From: Branchiostoma floridae
Taxonomy: Eukaryota; Chordata; Leptocardii; Amphioxiformes; Branchiostomatidae
Length of the DNA stretch: 64,000 nucleotides
NCBI RefSeq assembly: GCF_000003815.2
Contig: NC_049995.1
Coordinates: 3,477,154 to 3,541,153, forward strand
Direction: 5' to 3'
A model generated the notes under the pieces. It had not been told where the DNA came from. It did no database searches and worked only from the letters and a program-made list of their open reading frames with translations. The translations under genes and the position numbers were made by a program. The stretch's first letter is position 1; the number at the start of each line of letters is the position of its first letter. Shown here one piece after another: positions 1 to 12,900 of this stretch.

Positions 1-1008
1 TTTTGTATGTATTTTACACAGTTATCTTCCCAAATAGACTTTGAATATCCGTGGAAAATTTAAAAACAACAGAAAATTTTTGCGGTGTTATTTTTCCCAT
101 ATACGGTTGTGCTCATTTAACGGTGGTTTTGCAATCACAACATTTTTCTTCTATCTCACGGCAACTTTGCAAACTCAAGCTTCAGGTAAAATGCCCATAA
201 TCAATAAAAATGAAAATGCGGTCTATAGATTGAATATTAATTTGAGTTAAGGTTTCATCGTTCCTTATGGTAAAACTTGAATATCCATTTAAGACGTAAT
301 TGCTGAAATCAATATTCCAGTAAGCAATTTGAGGGTTGTAACTGTTTTTCTGTTCATAATAATCATTCTATTGAATGCTGTATGCTTTTGCAATTCACAA
401 TCATTCAAAATAACCGTCACGGCTCTAGCATACTTTTGATTCGTATAACTCCCGGGGTCGTATCTACACATTAAAACATCCTATTATATTAATTAGGGCC
501 GCAGCATGTAAATTCTATGGATGACATGGTATGCAGATTCGAAATAAGACACAAGGGCGCTAGAAAGGAAGATGCCTTAAAATATGCCATATTTTTCAAA
601 TGAGACCATTAACGTTGGAACCAGAATAGAAGCACTGAAAAAATCATGTTAACATAAAACTTCATTTCCTGTATTCAAGTTGGTGTGTTACGACGAAGGG
701 CGGTTATACCGGCTATATAGATACAGATACAAGTACAGACAGTGACACTTTGGTATTAGCCTATTATCACTTTCCAAGCACTCAAGGATACTACTCTAAA
801 GTATATTCTTGTTTTATTTTTATAACTACTAGTATATGACTAGTTTCACCTGTACGATTTCACTCAGGGCTACCATACTACACTTTCACTCCTACAACTA
901 GATACTCAAAGTTACCACACGACATATTTTCCCATTTTCAGCATTTCGTTGTTATGTTGACCATCTAAAGAGGAAAGCAAAACGTCTTGTTGTTTTCTTT
1001 AAGTGGAC
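1..1008. other. Gene-free stretch, nothing recognised
   Basis: AT-rich sequence with only short chance ORFs and no phase-consistent splice pairs. I see no recognisable coding, RNA or repeat signal. Confidence 0.5.
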
Positions 1009-1345
1009 ATTCCACTTGACGGCGCTCTCACGGCGCTCTTGGCGCTGCGATGGCAAATTTGCCTCATCGCCATGAGAGCGCCGCGACGCCAGAAAAAGCC
1101 GCTTTAATGAAATGTCTCCGGCGACCCCAGCGCGCTCTCAACGACGAAAAACTCAAATTTCAGCAACTTCAACGGGCGGTCAAAGATTCGAAAGATAACT
1201 TAACGGATTTCAGAGATAAAGAACGAAATTTCTTACGGCACTCCCACCGAGCTCTCGCCGCGCTCTTACCGCGCTCTCATGGTGACCTTGGCGATTCCAC
1301 GGCGCTCTCACAGCGGTGGTCAAATTTGCCAACGCCGTGAGACTA
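1009..1345 (+). repeat. MITE-like element with GGCGCTCTCA-rich ends
   Basis: Both ends carry many copies of a GGCGCTCTCA motif in direct and inverted orientation (for example TGAGAGCGCC near 1074). The middle (about 1186-1240) has the string TTCGAAAGATA, then ATTTCAGAG, then CGAAATTTCTTAC. The same core recurs inside the element at 1985-2222 and, more degenerately, at 13281-13516 and 14630-15078. A 96-residue ORF crosses it but resembles no protein known to me and follows the repeats, so I do not call a gene. Probably a non-autonomous DNA transposon. Limits are approximate. Confidence 0.55.
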
Positions 1346-1984
1346 AAATTTGATTTAAATCAGTGTCATCCACAGAATTTACCTACTGTTGCCTAATGAG
1401 ATTATCTGCCAGCAAACACCACCAACTGACAAAGCAGGTGCGTCCCCCTTTCTAGTTCGTTACGTAGTCATGGCAACGCTGACGTCACGTCATACTAGCC
1501 ACCTCGACTGAGATTCCTAGTAGCGCTTATAGATGATAAGGAGCAAGCCGTGCGGATGTCTTCAAGATATTTATAAGGTACCGTATGTTCTTAAGAATCT
1601 GTAGAAGGTGTTGATACTTAAAGCGTTTGGGATCGGACTTGCAAATGTTTATTTTACAAAATATTTATAAAAGAAGTGATGAAAGAAGTAACTGTGGTAT
1701 GCCTGCGTCAAAAAGCGGGGGATGAAGAAAATGGATAATATGATATCTAAAATCATATCCTGTTTTTGGTTACCTTCTATTTTGCGTTTTTTTACCCGAA
1801 TGTTTGACCTTCATTAATGTAGCAATAGGTATCAATTTATAGTGTCTAATTCATTGAAATGTTTTTTTTTTCATTATACCTTAATTGGTTTGATTTAGCA
1901 TGTTCTTTCTAATTGGAAACACAATACTCAATGGTGCAGTATTTACCGGGCATGTCGGGTTGTTGGAAACAAATAGTAAAGGTG
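1346..1984. other. Gene-free stretch, nothing recognised
   Basis: No plausible coding exon or repeat boundary seen. Confidence 0.45.
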
Positions 1985-2222
1985 GTACCTCACTGCACTT
2001 GGGACACCGGTGCGGCACTGCGGGGTTCGAAAGATACTCAACGAATTTCAGAGGCAAAGAGCGAATTTTCTTACATGTATGTGTATTTTGTTGTCTTTCA
2101 CTTTTGTGTATTATGCAATATCTAAATTATGAGAAAAAACGGTGAAAGTAACACAGCAGTACCGCAGTGAACGAACCCCGCAGTGCCGCACCATTGCCCC
2201 AAGTGCAGTGAGATACAACATT
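1985..2222 (+). mobile_element. MITE with inverted termini CTCACTGCACTTGGG
   Basis: The left end reads CTCACTGCACTTGGG followed by a GTGCGGCACTGCGGGGTTCG segment. The right end carries the inverted form (AACGAACCCCGCAGTGCCGC, then CAAGTGCAGTGAG). The internal part has the TTCGAAAGATACTCAACG and ATTTCAGAG core. Related copies lie at 13281-13516 and 14630-15078. It has no coding capacity, so it is non-autonomous. The target duplication is unclear, so the superfamily is not assigned. Confidence 0.75.
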
Positions 2223-2454
2223 AAGAATTGGCCAAATAGACAGTCTGGTTTGCTAGAAGATTAAGCCGGCGCGGTGTCCGTCTTGTAAACGGTCGATGCC
2301 GTATCATAATCGGGCATGTCGCCGACGATATGGTCGATACCATATCGTAACTTTTAAGGGAGCTGTCAAGAAGCAAAATAGTATTAAAAATACACATTTT
2401 TTACTTTAAAATGTACGAAAGTATTGTGATATATATGATAAAAATTATTTTAAA

Positions 2455-3534
2455 CTAGAGTTCGGCGACCTCATACCTCCATGAAAATTTAGAGCTTTTG
2501 GAAATTTCATGCAATTGACTACTACATTAACATAATTTATGCATGGTGTTGTTCATCATTGACAGGCGAACACATGTCAATTATAAAATTCCCATTATTA
2601 ATCATAAAGCGGTTTTGCAATCTTTACATAAATTATGCAAATAAGTTCCTCATTACCATATTTGGTATCTGCTTACATTCCACCTATCATAATTAACATG
2701 TGTTACATTTATTGAAGTCCAGTTATTGGAAACATGGAATTACACAATTTCCTCATTAATTATGCAAATTAAGTCCTCACTTGCATAACATGTATATCAT
2801 TATGAACATCTTTGCCTAAGGTACCTGCATACCTAATACGATGCCAATCCGTCAATCCCTTCTGCAGTTATCCTCTTTGGAGTGTCTTGACAAAAACGCC
2901 CCTGCAGTTCCAAAATTACATGTTAGGGGGCTGAAACTTGCCCCACTATGTCATGACGATAAAAGCTATCTACCACCCAAATGTCACGACCATATCACGT
3001 CCGGGACAAGAGATACATCGAAAAAACTGCTATGATAGAATATCCTCATTTATTATGCAAATGTACGCCTATTTTGCATAATAAGTATCTTATCTTGTAC
3101 AACATTGTCTAAGGTACCTACATACCAAAAATCATGAAAATCCGTTGTTCCCTTCTTGAGTTATCCTCGTCAGAAGTTTTTGACAAAAATGCCCCTGCTT
3201 TCCCAAAACTAGCCGCTAGGGGGCCCAAACTTATGTCACTTCTTCCTGAGCACAAGAGCTATCTTACACATTAAAATCGTGACCATAGCATGTTCAGAAC
3301 ACCGAGATAGCAAAACCGGAAGTTGCGCTGCAGTACCATGGGAAGTCGCTAGGGGGTCCAAAATCTAATCATTTCCAGCTTTCATCACACACTAACAACA
3401 CACCGAGTATGAAACCAATTCACCCAGCCGTTCTTGAGTTATGTTGTTTACACACAGACACACACACAGTCACACACACAGACAGACAAACGCGGGGTAA
3501 AATATAACCTCCATGACATTTCATGGAGGTAAAA
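2455..3534 (+). repeat. Dispersed element family, copy A, with complementary ends
   Basis: It starts CTAGAGTTCGGCGACC and ends with a short hairpin. ACCTCCATGAAA at 2475-2486 is the exact reverse complement of TTTCATGGAGGT at 3519-3530. Internal landmarks are repeated ATTATGCAAAT motifs, a CCGCTAGGGGGCCCAAA-type segment, a cttgagttat motif and a terminal CA-rich tract. The same landmarks recur at 23315-24500 and, inverted and partial, in introns at 8316, 21073, 37826 and 55826. No ORF of note, so a non-autonomous repeat of unassigned class. Confidence 0.7.
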
Positions 3535-3535
3535 A

Positions 3536-5840
3536 GATTGTGACCACCTCGGATTTGAACCCGGTTCAAAATGCATAAAATTCACCCACATTTCTTGCTG
3601 CTAAAGTAGGATTTCTAGTTTTTCTATCTCTTGTTCTGGACATGATACGCAAAATATTTGTTTGCTTGATAGCTCTAGTGGTCGGAAAGGAAAGACAGAA
3701 TTTTGTGCCTCCTTGCAGCTTCATTGAAAATACAGGGGGCGTTTTAGGCACAGACCTTTGTAACAGTGTACACCACTAAGTGATGTATAAAGAAATGTTG
3801 GTGATTTTTGGAGTGTTCGTAGCTTTGGTGATCTCCAACGCAATGTCCTATTGGGTCATAGAACTCTGATATTTACAGTAGAATGACTGGATTAATCGAG
3901 AAGATAATTTTTGCGTTAGTGTAAATCTAGGGAAAGTTATATTTGATACTATCATCCTTGATTCAATAGAGTTCAGGGCTACTTTCCTAAGATGTTTGCG
4001 CTGTCTTTCGGGTGTACTTGATTTGATTAATTAGTCACATTGGCGGCGAGATTTTAGCTTCGGGTGCATTTGTTGATCGGCAGAGGTTCGATAGTCATTT
4101 GAGTGTATTTTTCGCCTGAAAGTCTATTGGGTTTCAGGGGCTTAGAAACATTGGCACATTTCTAAAATATCGCGCAATTGTGGAAAGAACAGGATGCATT
4201 AGTACCGAAAATGTCACTTGGAGCTTGTAAACTCGTCGGCCGATTGATTTTTCTGTTGTGTGACGACCCAGATGTTGATGTTACCACGTGTTCGTACTTG
4301 TATTGCCACGTGTCACGTTAGGAATCGGGTCAGTCACCTTGAGGATAACCATAATCACATGCTTGAATCTGATAAGCCACATGCTTGTAGTATCGGGTGT
4401 AACGTCTGGACTCACATTGATTTTGCTGTAGATTTATGTTTTAATAGAGGAAAGATACAACGTGGACTATTATATACGTTTCATAATATCGATATTTGTA
4501 CATGTCCTTTTTCGTCGGCAGGCATGGCAATGAAAAGAGTTGAGACAGCGTACCTGTAATATACAGCTATGTTAGCCAATAGAATTTATAGTGGCACCAT
4601 CAAAATCTATGTTGAAAGTGTAGTACAATGTAATTGATGTTTCTCGGTATATACACAAAGATTAAGACTGTTAATTTCTTAATTGCGCTGTGAATGTCAT
4701 GGACGTCTGTGTTGATATTATGAAACGATTTTGTAGAGATTGCAAACCCTTTTTCTGGAAACAAAGTATAGCGCTTATGAGCCAACAAGCTTTTGATCAA
4801 TCCCCTGATCCACTTAAGTTAAAATCAAAATTAAAGGAGTTCGTTTACTGTGCTAAAAGCATAAACACTCCTATCGACTACTGCCAGTCGCTTTGTCGGC
4901 ATATAAGCTTTTTAGTGACTTGTTTTTTTATACACGAGTGTGCTGCATGAAGGGCCAAAGCACCGGTAAAAAATCATTTTCATTGGCGTTGGGCTTAGAT
5001 TTAAATTTAACGGTTTTACAAGCTGGAAAAACAGTTACGAAGAAGTATAGAGACATTTCTAACCCCAAATCTTTTTATGTCTTTTTTTGACTGATATTTT
5101 ACCGTAAATCATAGGCTCCGAATTCCCCAAAATCAGCCCGACTATTTTATGATGACAGACTATTCAATTCAACCGCAAAATGAATGGTCTAAAGTAGGGT
5201 TATTTTACGACACTTCTCAACACTTCTTATCATTTTACGACTCCTCGAGATGTAACACTTTACGACAGTTTGAGCCACCAAGCCGCTTATTATTGGCGAA
5301 AATGTATTTGTATGTAGTGTTGCTGGTTCAAAATTTATGGAAACATGTAAGTAGATATATCAAGATGCAAAATGAAACTTGTTTATGAACCCAAGCAAAC
5401 GTTTGATAACGAAAAGCAATTACAATGCCTGTAATGAGAAGCCGGAAGCGAGATAAAATTCTAAAAAGAGATGACAAAGCTTGATAATTCCAATTTACAA
5501 TCTTTGATAGATGTCCCCGACAAGTAAACGATTTCTTCATGTGGTGCCGGCCTTGGTATTTCCACGCAGTTCTCATTGATTCTAGATAACGTGCGGTGTA
5601 ACGTGACCAAAGCTTGTGCCTGAATATTCAGATTTTTCTATTTTGTAAACTTCTAAATCGCGTATGACGCGGTTCCAAAGGAAGTCATTTTTGCCGGGTT
5701 GCCTATCTTCCAAAACCTTAACGAGGTACATTGTTGTCACTCAGTATACTAGTATTAATATCTATTTATTTTAGATTTTACTTCGAAATGCAACAAATAG
5801 GACATTAAAATTTCTAACGTCAGCGGTCCTGTTTTACGTA
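3536..5840. other. Gene-free stretch of 2.3 kb
   Basis: Only short overlapping ORFs occur (up to 99 codons at 4260-4559). None has a recognisable motif or a phase-matched partner exon. No tRNA or repeat boundary recognised. Confidence 0.45.
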
Positions 5841-6032
5841 TATGACAATTGTAGTCTCTCGCACTCTTTTATTCTCTCTCTTTCTCTCTCTCGCACTCTT
5901 TTATTCTCTCTCTTTCTCTCTCTCGCACTCTTTTATTCTCTCTCTTTCTTTCTCTCTCTCTATCTCACTCACTCACTCACTCACTCACTCTGTCCGTCTG
6001 TCTGTCTGTCTGCCTCTCTCTCTTTCTCTTTT

Positions 6033-6070
<38 letters not shown>

Positions 6071-6095
6071 TGTCTCTCTCTCTTTACTCAGGCAT
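5841..6095. repeat. CT-rich microsatellite
   Basis: Runs of CTCTCT with an internal near-identical unit (gcactcttttattctctctc, three times), then CACT and TCTG tetranucleotide runs. The long ORF across it is a Leu/Ser artefact. Confidence 0.9.
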
Positions 6096-6758
6096 ACAAT
6101 AACATACGTTTTGCACCTTTTTCAGGCCTACAGGAAAAGAATAACAAACAGCAGAGCATCAGAGGCTTGTTGTTTACAACTATACCATGACTGTTTCAAC
6201 AGAATGGAGGCAGTTCCGTCCACTCGTCAGCAATCCTGACCGAGACGATTTTCATTGGCAGTCTGTCGTCCAATCAGCTGGAGACTGGCTTTCGTCCAAT
6301 CACCTGGACTATCTCTGAAATAAATAGAACTGACGGAAACTCGCTAGCCAATCAACTGCTAGTTTACGGCATCAGGATCAATTGTGACGACCTTTTGCCC
6401 AATCAAATTGCAGGTCTCATTCTTAACGCGGACATCTTCCCTGCGTTGGAAAAATACTTTTTTTGGTCATAATCAGCGTAAATTTCCACAGAAAAGGACG
6501 AATACACTGTTGACATCCCCGACTTTAATGGTTTGGTGCCAAAAATAGTAGCAAAATTTACAAATATCTTTAGAAGATGAAATTCTATATTTCTCAAGAT
6601 GCCATGAAATACTTTGAGATATAGCTTTGAAAGGTATAGATAAATTCCGAAAATGGTCGAATTTGGTCCTCCCTTTGCGTCAAGCGAAAGGGAGTAAATG
6701 CATAGACATTAATTATCTAAAAAGGAAGAGGAATAATTGTGCCAACTTTGCGACCACC

Positions 6759-9700
6759 ATGTTCTCTCCAAGGCTACCTCCACTAACAAGGCTACGTCAT
6801 CATTCAGTAGATAGTGACGAGTACGAAACAATTACTCGTTTCACCAGGAAGGATCCCAGACTTCCGAGAGGGCCCATCAAGCTACCTCCACTAAAACCCG
6901 ACAAAGTCAGCCGCCGAGACAGGTCGGAGTCTCCGAGACGAACGATAAGTAGTAGAAGCCCGTTGAAAACGAGGCTGACCTTCAACGAAAACGAGACCAA
7001 GTTGGTCGTGCGTCAGAGGGAAGACAAAGATGGCGGCGGCAAGGGTAGACGCGCGAGGGATGACGGTCATTCGAACGCCATTATGGAACAGCTGGACTAC
7101 AGACCGAGGGTCAACTCTACAGGACATAGCCCCTGTAAGCGCCAATCCAGGAGGACATCGGTCAAAAAGTCGGACAGAAGAGTTGCACCTTGTTCCCAGG
7201 AAAATGCTCGTTCCCAGGACAATCATCCTTCCCATGATGCCTTATCCGACCAAGAAGTGGAAAATCATGAAGGGAACGGAGAACCAGGTAGAAAAATAAG
7301 TATCCAGTTAACTCTTAAGAATCAAGATGATTATCAAATCCGTTTTTTGGTGGTTCTGATGATCCTTATTGCAATTCCATAAAAGTTAAAAACTTAAAAT
7401 GGCCGAATATGAGCATGATAGAACAAAAAAGAAGGGAACACAAAAATTGCCTTAAAACACTTATCTGAAGTCAGTCTTGATATCAGTTATTAGTTTCTTT
7501 TCTTGAAGAACACGTTACTCTATACTAAATTTAGAACACCTCGAGCAATAACTAGGTCCAAGACGGAAGTAGCTAAACGGAAATAACTTCTTGAAGGTTT
7601 TGAAGTATTTAGGTCAGGAAGTGTTGAATACCATCTTCAAAGATAGCAAGGCTAAGTATAGAATGCAGCCTACATGTAGATGCTAATGATAGACGTAGCA
7701 TAGATTTAAAGAGGATTCACAAGACTCCTTAAGGGCAACTCACGTTAATGTTGGCGGCAAACATTTAATGCTAACGACTTGTAACATTTCGTTTCTGAAA
7801 TATGATATTCCTAGCTCAGCTTAAAAGGCATAAAAGTATAAGTCGAAAACAACCAATCAGTAAAGACAAAGGTATAGAAAAGAGATCTAATGTTGTAGAA
7901 TGAATAGTTTTCTGTAAAATTGAACGGCCCCCTGAAATATATAAAATACAGTTTACTATTCTGTTCATATCGCTTCACAATATCTATGTTCTAACGTTGT
8001 AGAATGCTAATCAGTTTATGACAATTTCCCCAAAGTGATTGTAAGAAAAATAGTCATCACATCAAGAATCGAATTGCTCACGGCATAATTTATACATAAG
8101 TTAAGTACGAATGACAGCATTGCTAAGTGCCACGCCATTTTCTGCGTTTTTTTTCTTCTATTCTTGCAATGGTAAATGGCGCCAATGCCGTCAAATATAA
8201 TTGGGAACACTGTACAAGGTTGCACAGGGCCCAAATAGATTGGGCCATCCTTTTTCGTCATTGTGTTCCGAGTTGATCAAAACGCTGTTAAAAGTAGTTG
8301 ACAGAAATTGATAGCTATCATCTCCATAAAAAATGGAGACATAGTTTTGGGTGTGTTTGTTTTTCTGTTCTTATTTTTTAAGTCAGCATAACTCAAGAAC
8401 CTCTGAATTGATTGCCATGATATTTAGTATGTGGGTAGGTGTTGGGAAAACAAAAGTCAATCATAATTTTGGGCCACCTGGTATGTGACCCTGGTACTGC
8501 AGCAGAAATTCCGTTCTTTGTCTCTTTTGACCTGAACATGCTATGGTCTTGACTTTTTGGTGACAGATAACTTGTAACGTAAGGAATACGTGGTGTATGC
8601 TTGGGTCCCTTAACGGGTTGGTCTAGAACTGCAGGGGTGTTTTTGTCAAAATATGCTAAGTAGGATAACTAAACAAGGTAACGACAATTTTTTCTCCTAG
8701 GACTGTACATGCCTCGAGCCAACAAGTATTTCCGCCTGCAGCGCCTCAGGAAGAGCCTCAACAACATCGAAGACCGCAAACACAGGTCCCTGTCTTACCC
8801 TAGGAGCACCAACGAGGAGCTCCCCCTACTGGAATCTCTCAGGTATTGCATATTTTAACAAGATACGCAAGGCTCCTTGATGCAAGTTAATGTTTTGCAT
8901 CAAGACCACTAGTCTGAAAGTTTTTAATGCATAAACCAAGAAACAGTCATTCAACAACTTGAAGATTAGAAATACGACTTTCGCCAAAGATGCTTCAATG
9001 TCATTCAAGGTCAAAAAGTAATAGCTGTTTTCCAAGGACCTATTGGTGTTTACTGCTAGCTGTTACGTTACGTTATGCTAACTATGTTTAAGTGCAATAC
9101 GTGTCATTCGGATCTACGGCGTCAGCAAGTGGTGAAAACGTTAACGTGCGAGGAAGTTTATAAAGCCATCCGTCTCTGTACAGTGATGTCTGGACTTCCC
9201 TGGTGTATATGATCGATTTCTGACATCGCGTATCCTCAAGATCACGTGTTATTATATAAACCCACTCGCAGTTTACGTTCTGATGTAATTGGTCGTTAAT
9301 ATCCATCCTGAAGAAGGCGACAGTGGTCGGTGAATTTAATCAGTGTGAAGGAAGACAGTTTAGCATTGCATTATGATTACTAACAACTAGTGGTGCGTAC
9401 CTAAACTCAATTTCAGGTTCAGGTCCGGATTCAGGTCCAGCAGTTCAGGTTCAGGTCCGGACTTAAAGTCCGGACCTGAACCCATCATCGCATATATTAT
9501 GTGCATTTTTTGAGGGGGAGGGGTGGTGGTGCATATAAAATAGCATGTTAGCATGAATTGAAATGCAATGTGAAAAATACATGAAAATGATAGACAGCCA
9601 GTGTAAACACGAACTGTTTTTTGTCTTTTTCCAGTGCAAATTTCACTGTCTATGGATTTTAGATGGTTTAGAACAAAAAAAAGGAATGTAAGTGACAGAT

Positions 9701-10226
9701 TGCTTTTTGCAAGTCTGGACTTGGCTCCGGACATTTAGTTTTTTTTGGACTTGGACCTAAAACATTTTTAGGTCCAATTCCAAGTCCGGGCTTTAGGTAC
9801 GCACCACTACTAAGAACACAGATGAGCTTCCTTAAATTTGACTGTATTTTTTTCACCTTTCTCAGGTATCCAGCTAAGCCGTGCCTCCCTCCCATCGGGG
9901 TCAAGTGTGACGTCAGCAGTGGCCTTTCACCCCATCGTAACAAATCCTCCCCACGGCGTCGCGGGGGGCCAGTCGTTTCTTCACTGAGGGGATCAGGTTA
10001 CTTATCCTCGTTCACCTTTGACCTCGATGACGACGACTTTGATCCTGACCTTCGACCTTATGAGGAGAGAAAGGAAGAGCTCGGAGACGTCGTCTTAGAT
10101 CAGTTCTTAAAGACCCACAAGAGAAGGAACGCCACTTGCGAAAAGCTCGACAAAGAACAGGGAACAGGGCTGGTAAAATTCTGTGAGGAAATCGCCATCA
10201 TGACCGCCATACATCAGTGCTTCTAG
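6759..10226 (+). CDS. Uncharacterised basic/acidic 343-residue protein, 3 exons
   Basis: Joined exons 6759-7287, 8701-8842 and 9866-10226 give 1032 bases, an open frame of 343 codons plus TAG. Phases match at both junctions (1, then 2), with CCAG|GTAGAA and TCAG|GTATTG donors and CTCCTAG and TTCTCAG acceptors. The start ATG has a strong ACCACCATG context; an in-frame upstream ATG at 6627 is possible but has a poor context. Residues 1-180 are rich in Arg, Lys, Pro and Ser, with repeated LPPL motifs (PRLPPLTR, IKLPPLKP). Residues 178-225 are a basic YFRLQRLRKSLNN segment. The C-terminal third has an Asp-rich FDLDDDDFDPDLRPYEERKE stretch and a likely helical end. No signal peptide, membrane span or enzyme motif. 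I do not recognise the family; low complexity and charge suggest a nuclear or scaffold protein (inference only). Intron 1 holds an inverted dispersed repeat, intron 2 a hAT-type MITE. Confidence 0.72.
8316..8690 (-). repeat. Partial dispersed element in intron 1, antisense
   Basis: Begins with a hairpin of TCTCCAT and ATGGAGA. It contains the inverted landmarks of the family at 2455-3534 (actcaagaacc, a tactgcagcagaaattccg segment, gaactgcaggggtgtttttg). This copy has its own hairpin sequence. It ends just before the exon 2 acceptor. Confidence 0.55.
9388..9809. mobile_element. hAT-type MITE, 422 bp
   Basis: Termini are TAGTGGTGCGTACC and its inverse GGTACGCACCACTA. Flanking octamers are CTAACAAC (9380-9387) and CTAAGAAC (9810-9817), 7 of 8 identical; an 8-bp duplication is typical of the hAT superfamily. 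The interior has palindromic runs of CAGGTTCAGGTCCGGA. No transposase. It lies in intron 2 of the 6759-10226 gene. A close relative is at 39855-40265. Confidence 0.85.
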
Positions 10227-10279
10227 GCTGTAAGACAGCCGCCATTTTTATATTATTACCGTTGTATACATATGTATAC

Positions 10280-10285
10280 ATTAAA
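10280..10285 (+). terminator. Candidate polyadenylation signal ATTAAA
   Basis: ATTAAA lies 54 bases after the TAG stop of the 343-residue gene. It is the common variant of AATAAA and a reasonable 3' end, but not proven. Confidence 0.4.
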
Positions 10286-10289
10286 GAGA

Positions 10290-11875
10290 TGAGAAATGCA
10301 GTAGTTTAAGCATTTTATCGACGTATATCTTGGGAACCCAATACCTATAAAACAAATAGGAAATATTCATCAACAGTTGATGACGTTTTCAAACACAGAA
10401 GTGACGAAGATACTATGGACACCGATGATGAAAAGAAATTGTGGTTAAATTATGTTAAAAGAAGTCAATAATCTTAACTTTATTTTCAGATGTGGAAAAT
10501 GTCATTTGTGTTGGTATTTGGCGTATTGAAAATCAAATTCAAATGCCACAAACGTTTAGCTGCTGTCATATGTGTTAATATGACACAAAATATTTGTTGA
10601 TATAGAGTTTGTCTTAAAATTTACAGCAGTAACAAAAAATTAATTTTTCTGGGAGCCTGAAGGTACCAAAATCAATAATGATGGTCGATAAATGAGTATG
10701 TCCTAGTCATGTAACATATGTTCTTTGGGCTGTATTTTTCTACCTCTCGTTGTCGTGAAAAGGACCTGAAAAATTCAGTGGACCGGATGTTTGAACAATT
10801 AGACAATGAACAGAGTATACCTACACTACAGTGGCATTCGTTCACGTGTCTCGAGACTTAATGGCCCAGGAAAATACCAAGAGCGAAGAAGAGGAGAGTT
10901 GATGGTCATTTTCATCAAGTTTCTACAGTCAAACTTAAATAGACAGTTAGCGTTGTCTTTGTGAAGATAGACACCAAAACAGATTCCTTTGTAGCGAAAT
11001 TGACCATTGTTTTGAGTATTGCCCATTCACAAATAGGTCCAGGTTCAGGTCCGAACCTGAACCTGATCATGTTGACCCGGACCGTACCTGTACCTGAATT
11101 TTCTGTACCGGCACCCACCACTTCTGACTAAGGGATGTTAGCTATGAAGCTTTTAGCGACACGAAAATTTGAAGGGTTGCTAGAAGCTAATTGAGTAAAG
11201 CTATGTTCTTGTGACATCAGATGATGTGCTTTCAGAAGGCAATAAGGAATAAATGTTACTTACTAAAGAAACTCAAGAAGTTGTATCTTGTTAATATGTT
11301 GTTGCCATTATAATGGCAAAACGTCAAAAATGTTCATAGATGTTGCCAATGGTCAATGTAAAGTTCTGAATTCTATCCTGCACATACAAGAAGCACTGTT
11401 TTATATGGAATTTGTACAAATGGTTTCTACTACATATTTTGTCTACCACACCATTTATTGTGACCAATTTGTATATTTGTAAACAATGGAAATGTCTTGA
11501 TGCACGGTGTCTTCGCTGAAAACAGATTATCATTGTGGAAAACACATTGAAGACCTTAAATTGAGTATGGATGAAACGTAGTAGATTAATGTGAATATGC
11601 ATTGTATGGTATGGCCAACATATTGAATACAAGACAATCACTTTAAGACGTATATATTCTAAGCGGGAACGTAAAATCATCCTCTGTGATTAAGTTGTCT
11701 TGTTTTAGATTTGAAAACGTGCATACAGCCTTGGTGAGCATCGTACTTGTAAACAATGTAATTGATATGTACAGTTATTACTATGCTTTATTTGATGTCT
11801 ATTCTAGAGATGTCATTTATTTCATTATTGTTTTGTTCAAGACTCTAAATGACCATAGTACTTGAAAGCTCATCT
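10290..11875. other. Gene-free stretch with a degenerate hAT-MITE fragment
   Basis: No coding exon recognised. Around 11035-11120 the AGGTTCAGGTCCG palindromic runs and a degraded GGCACCCACCACT end resemble the family at 9388-9809, so a decayed copy lies here. Confidence 0.45.
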
Positions 11876-11919
11876 TTGTTGGTAGTTATTATGAAAAAAA
11901 GTTGAATTGTTATATCCAA

Positions 11920-12214
11920 CACACAAAAAAACGGACCCAAAGTTTCAACTGATCAGCTCCAGTCTTTGTCAAGGAATGTAAAATCCACTTCTTCTTTGAT
12001 GTCACATAAGATAGAACGTACACATGACTCAGTGATTAGTGGATCATAAGTAGCAGGAAGTCTGAAACAAAGATGGTGGGTTCCATAGATTTCCCGTAAC
12101 TTATGATCCACTGTTCACCGTGTCACGTGACGCCACAGAAGCAGTGGATTGCCCATTCTTGACAAAGACTGGAGCCGGACCGTCGAAATTTTGGGAAAGT
12201 CCACTTTTTGTGTA
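11920..12214. mobile_element. MITE with ACACAAAAA...TTTTTGTGT ends
   Basis: Outer ends ACACAAAAAAACGGAC and GTCCACTTTTTGTGT are inverted. Further inside, CAGTCTTTGTCAAGGAATG pairs with CATTCTTGACAAAGACTG. A truncated relative, including the flank, lies at about 41851-42025 in intron 11 of OATP copy 1. No coding capacity. Confidence 0.65.
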
Positions 12215-12744
12215 GGTAATTAAAATTCTGAATGACCAACTCTCAAGTTGATCTAATCAGAATCATGAGTTGGAGTCCATTTTTGCACAGTCACTAAGTT
12301 TACTGAGCAGCCAATATGTTAACTATGTTGTATGGTTTCAAATATGAATAAAATTGGCTCCAAACAATTGACCAATCTGACGAAGTTTTTATGAAAGTTT
12401 TCTTTCAGCTTGTATATTATATTGGCATGCGTAGTAAGCGTCTATTTTTTTTAGTTCAAATCAAGTCTCCTTACACAAAATTGCTTTTGTTTAAAAAACT
12501 CATCAACCAGTCTCACGTTTCTAAAATGTATTCATTACTTGTTTCAATCACGCCCACATTCTACATTACATTGTCTTGATAACATTTTTTTTATAAATTT
12601 GCTTTTTTTTCTTGTCACCCTGTGTTATCGGCACGTGTCTAGATTTTTTTTTCTATTTTGCTTTTTGTACAGACTGGGACAATGTGGCACTGCACTCAAG
12701 TTTTGGTAACTTATATTAACAGTGCCACATATACGGTACAGACA

Positions 12745-12900
12745 GAAGGTACCCATTTTTACACCTGAGTGAAGTGAGGAAGGTCGTGTAAAGTGCCTTT
12801 CCCAAGGGCACAACGTCGGGGCGTGGCACGGCGGGGATCGAACTCAGAACCTCTAGGTTCCGAGCCGAACGCTCTACCAGTTACGCCACGCCCGACGCCA
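12745..12900 (-). mobile_element. tRNA-derived SINE
   Basis: Read on the minus strand it starts GGGCGTGGCGTAACTGGTAG (A-box region). It continues through GAGTTCGATCCCC (B box) into a non-tRNA body with GTGCCCTTGGGAAAGGCAC and a CTCACTTCACTC segment. The tRNA part is too degenerate for a functional tRNA. The same body occurs at 49640-49795. Confidence 0.75.

Noticed and set aside
4260-4559. 99-codon ORF as a possible gene
   Set aside because: No recognisable motif, poor start context, no partner exon; expected by chance in this much DNA.
12825-12895. Possible functional tRNA gene on the minus strand
   Set aside because: Box A and box B are present, but the arms do not give a clean cloverleaf and the sequence continues into a repeated SINE body.
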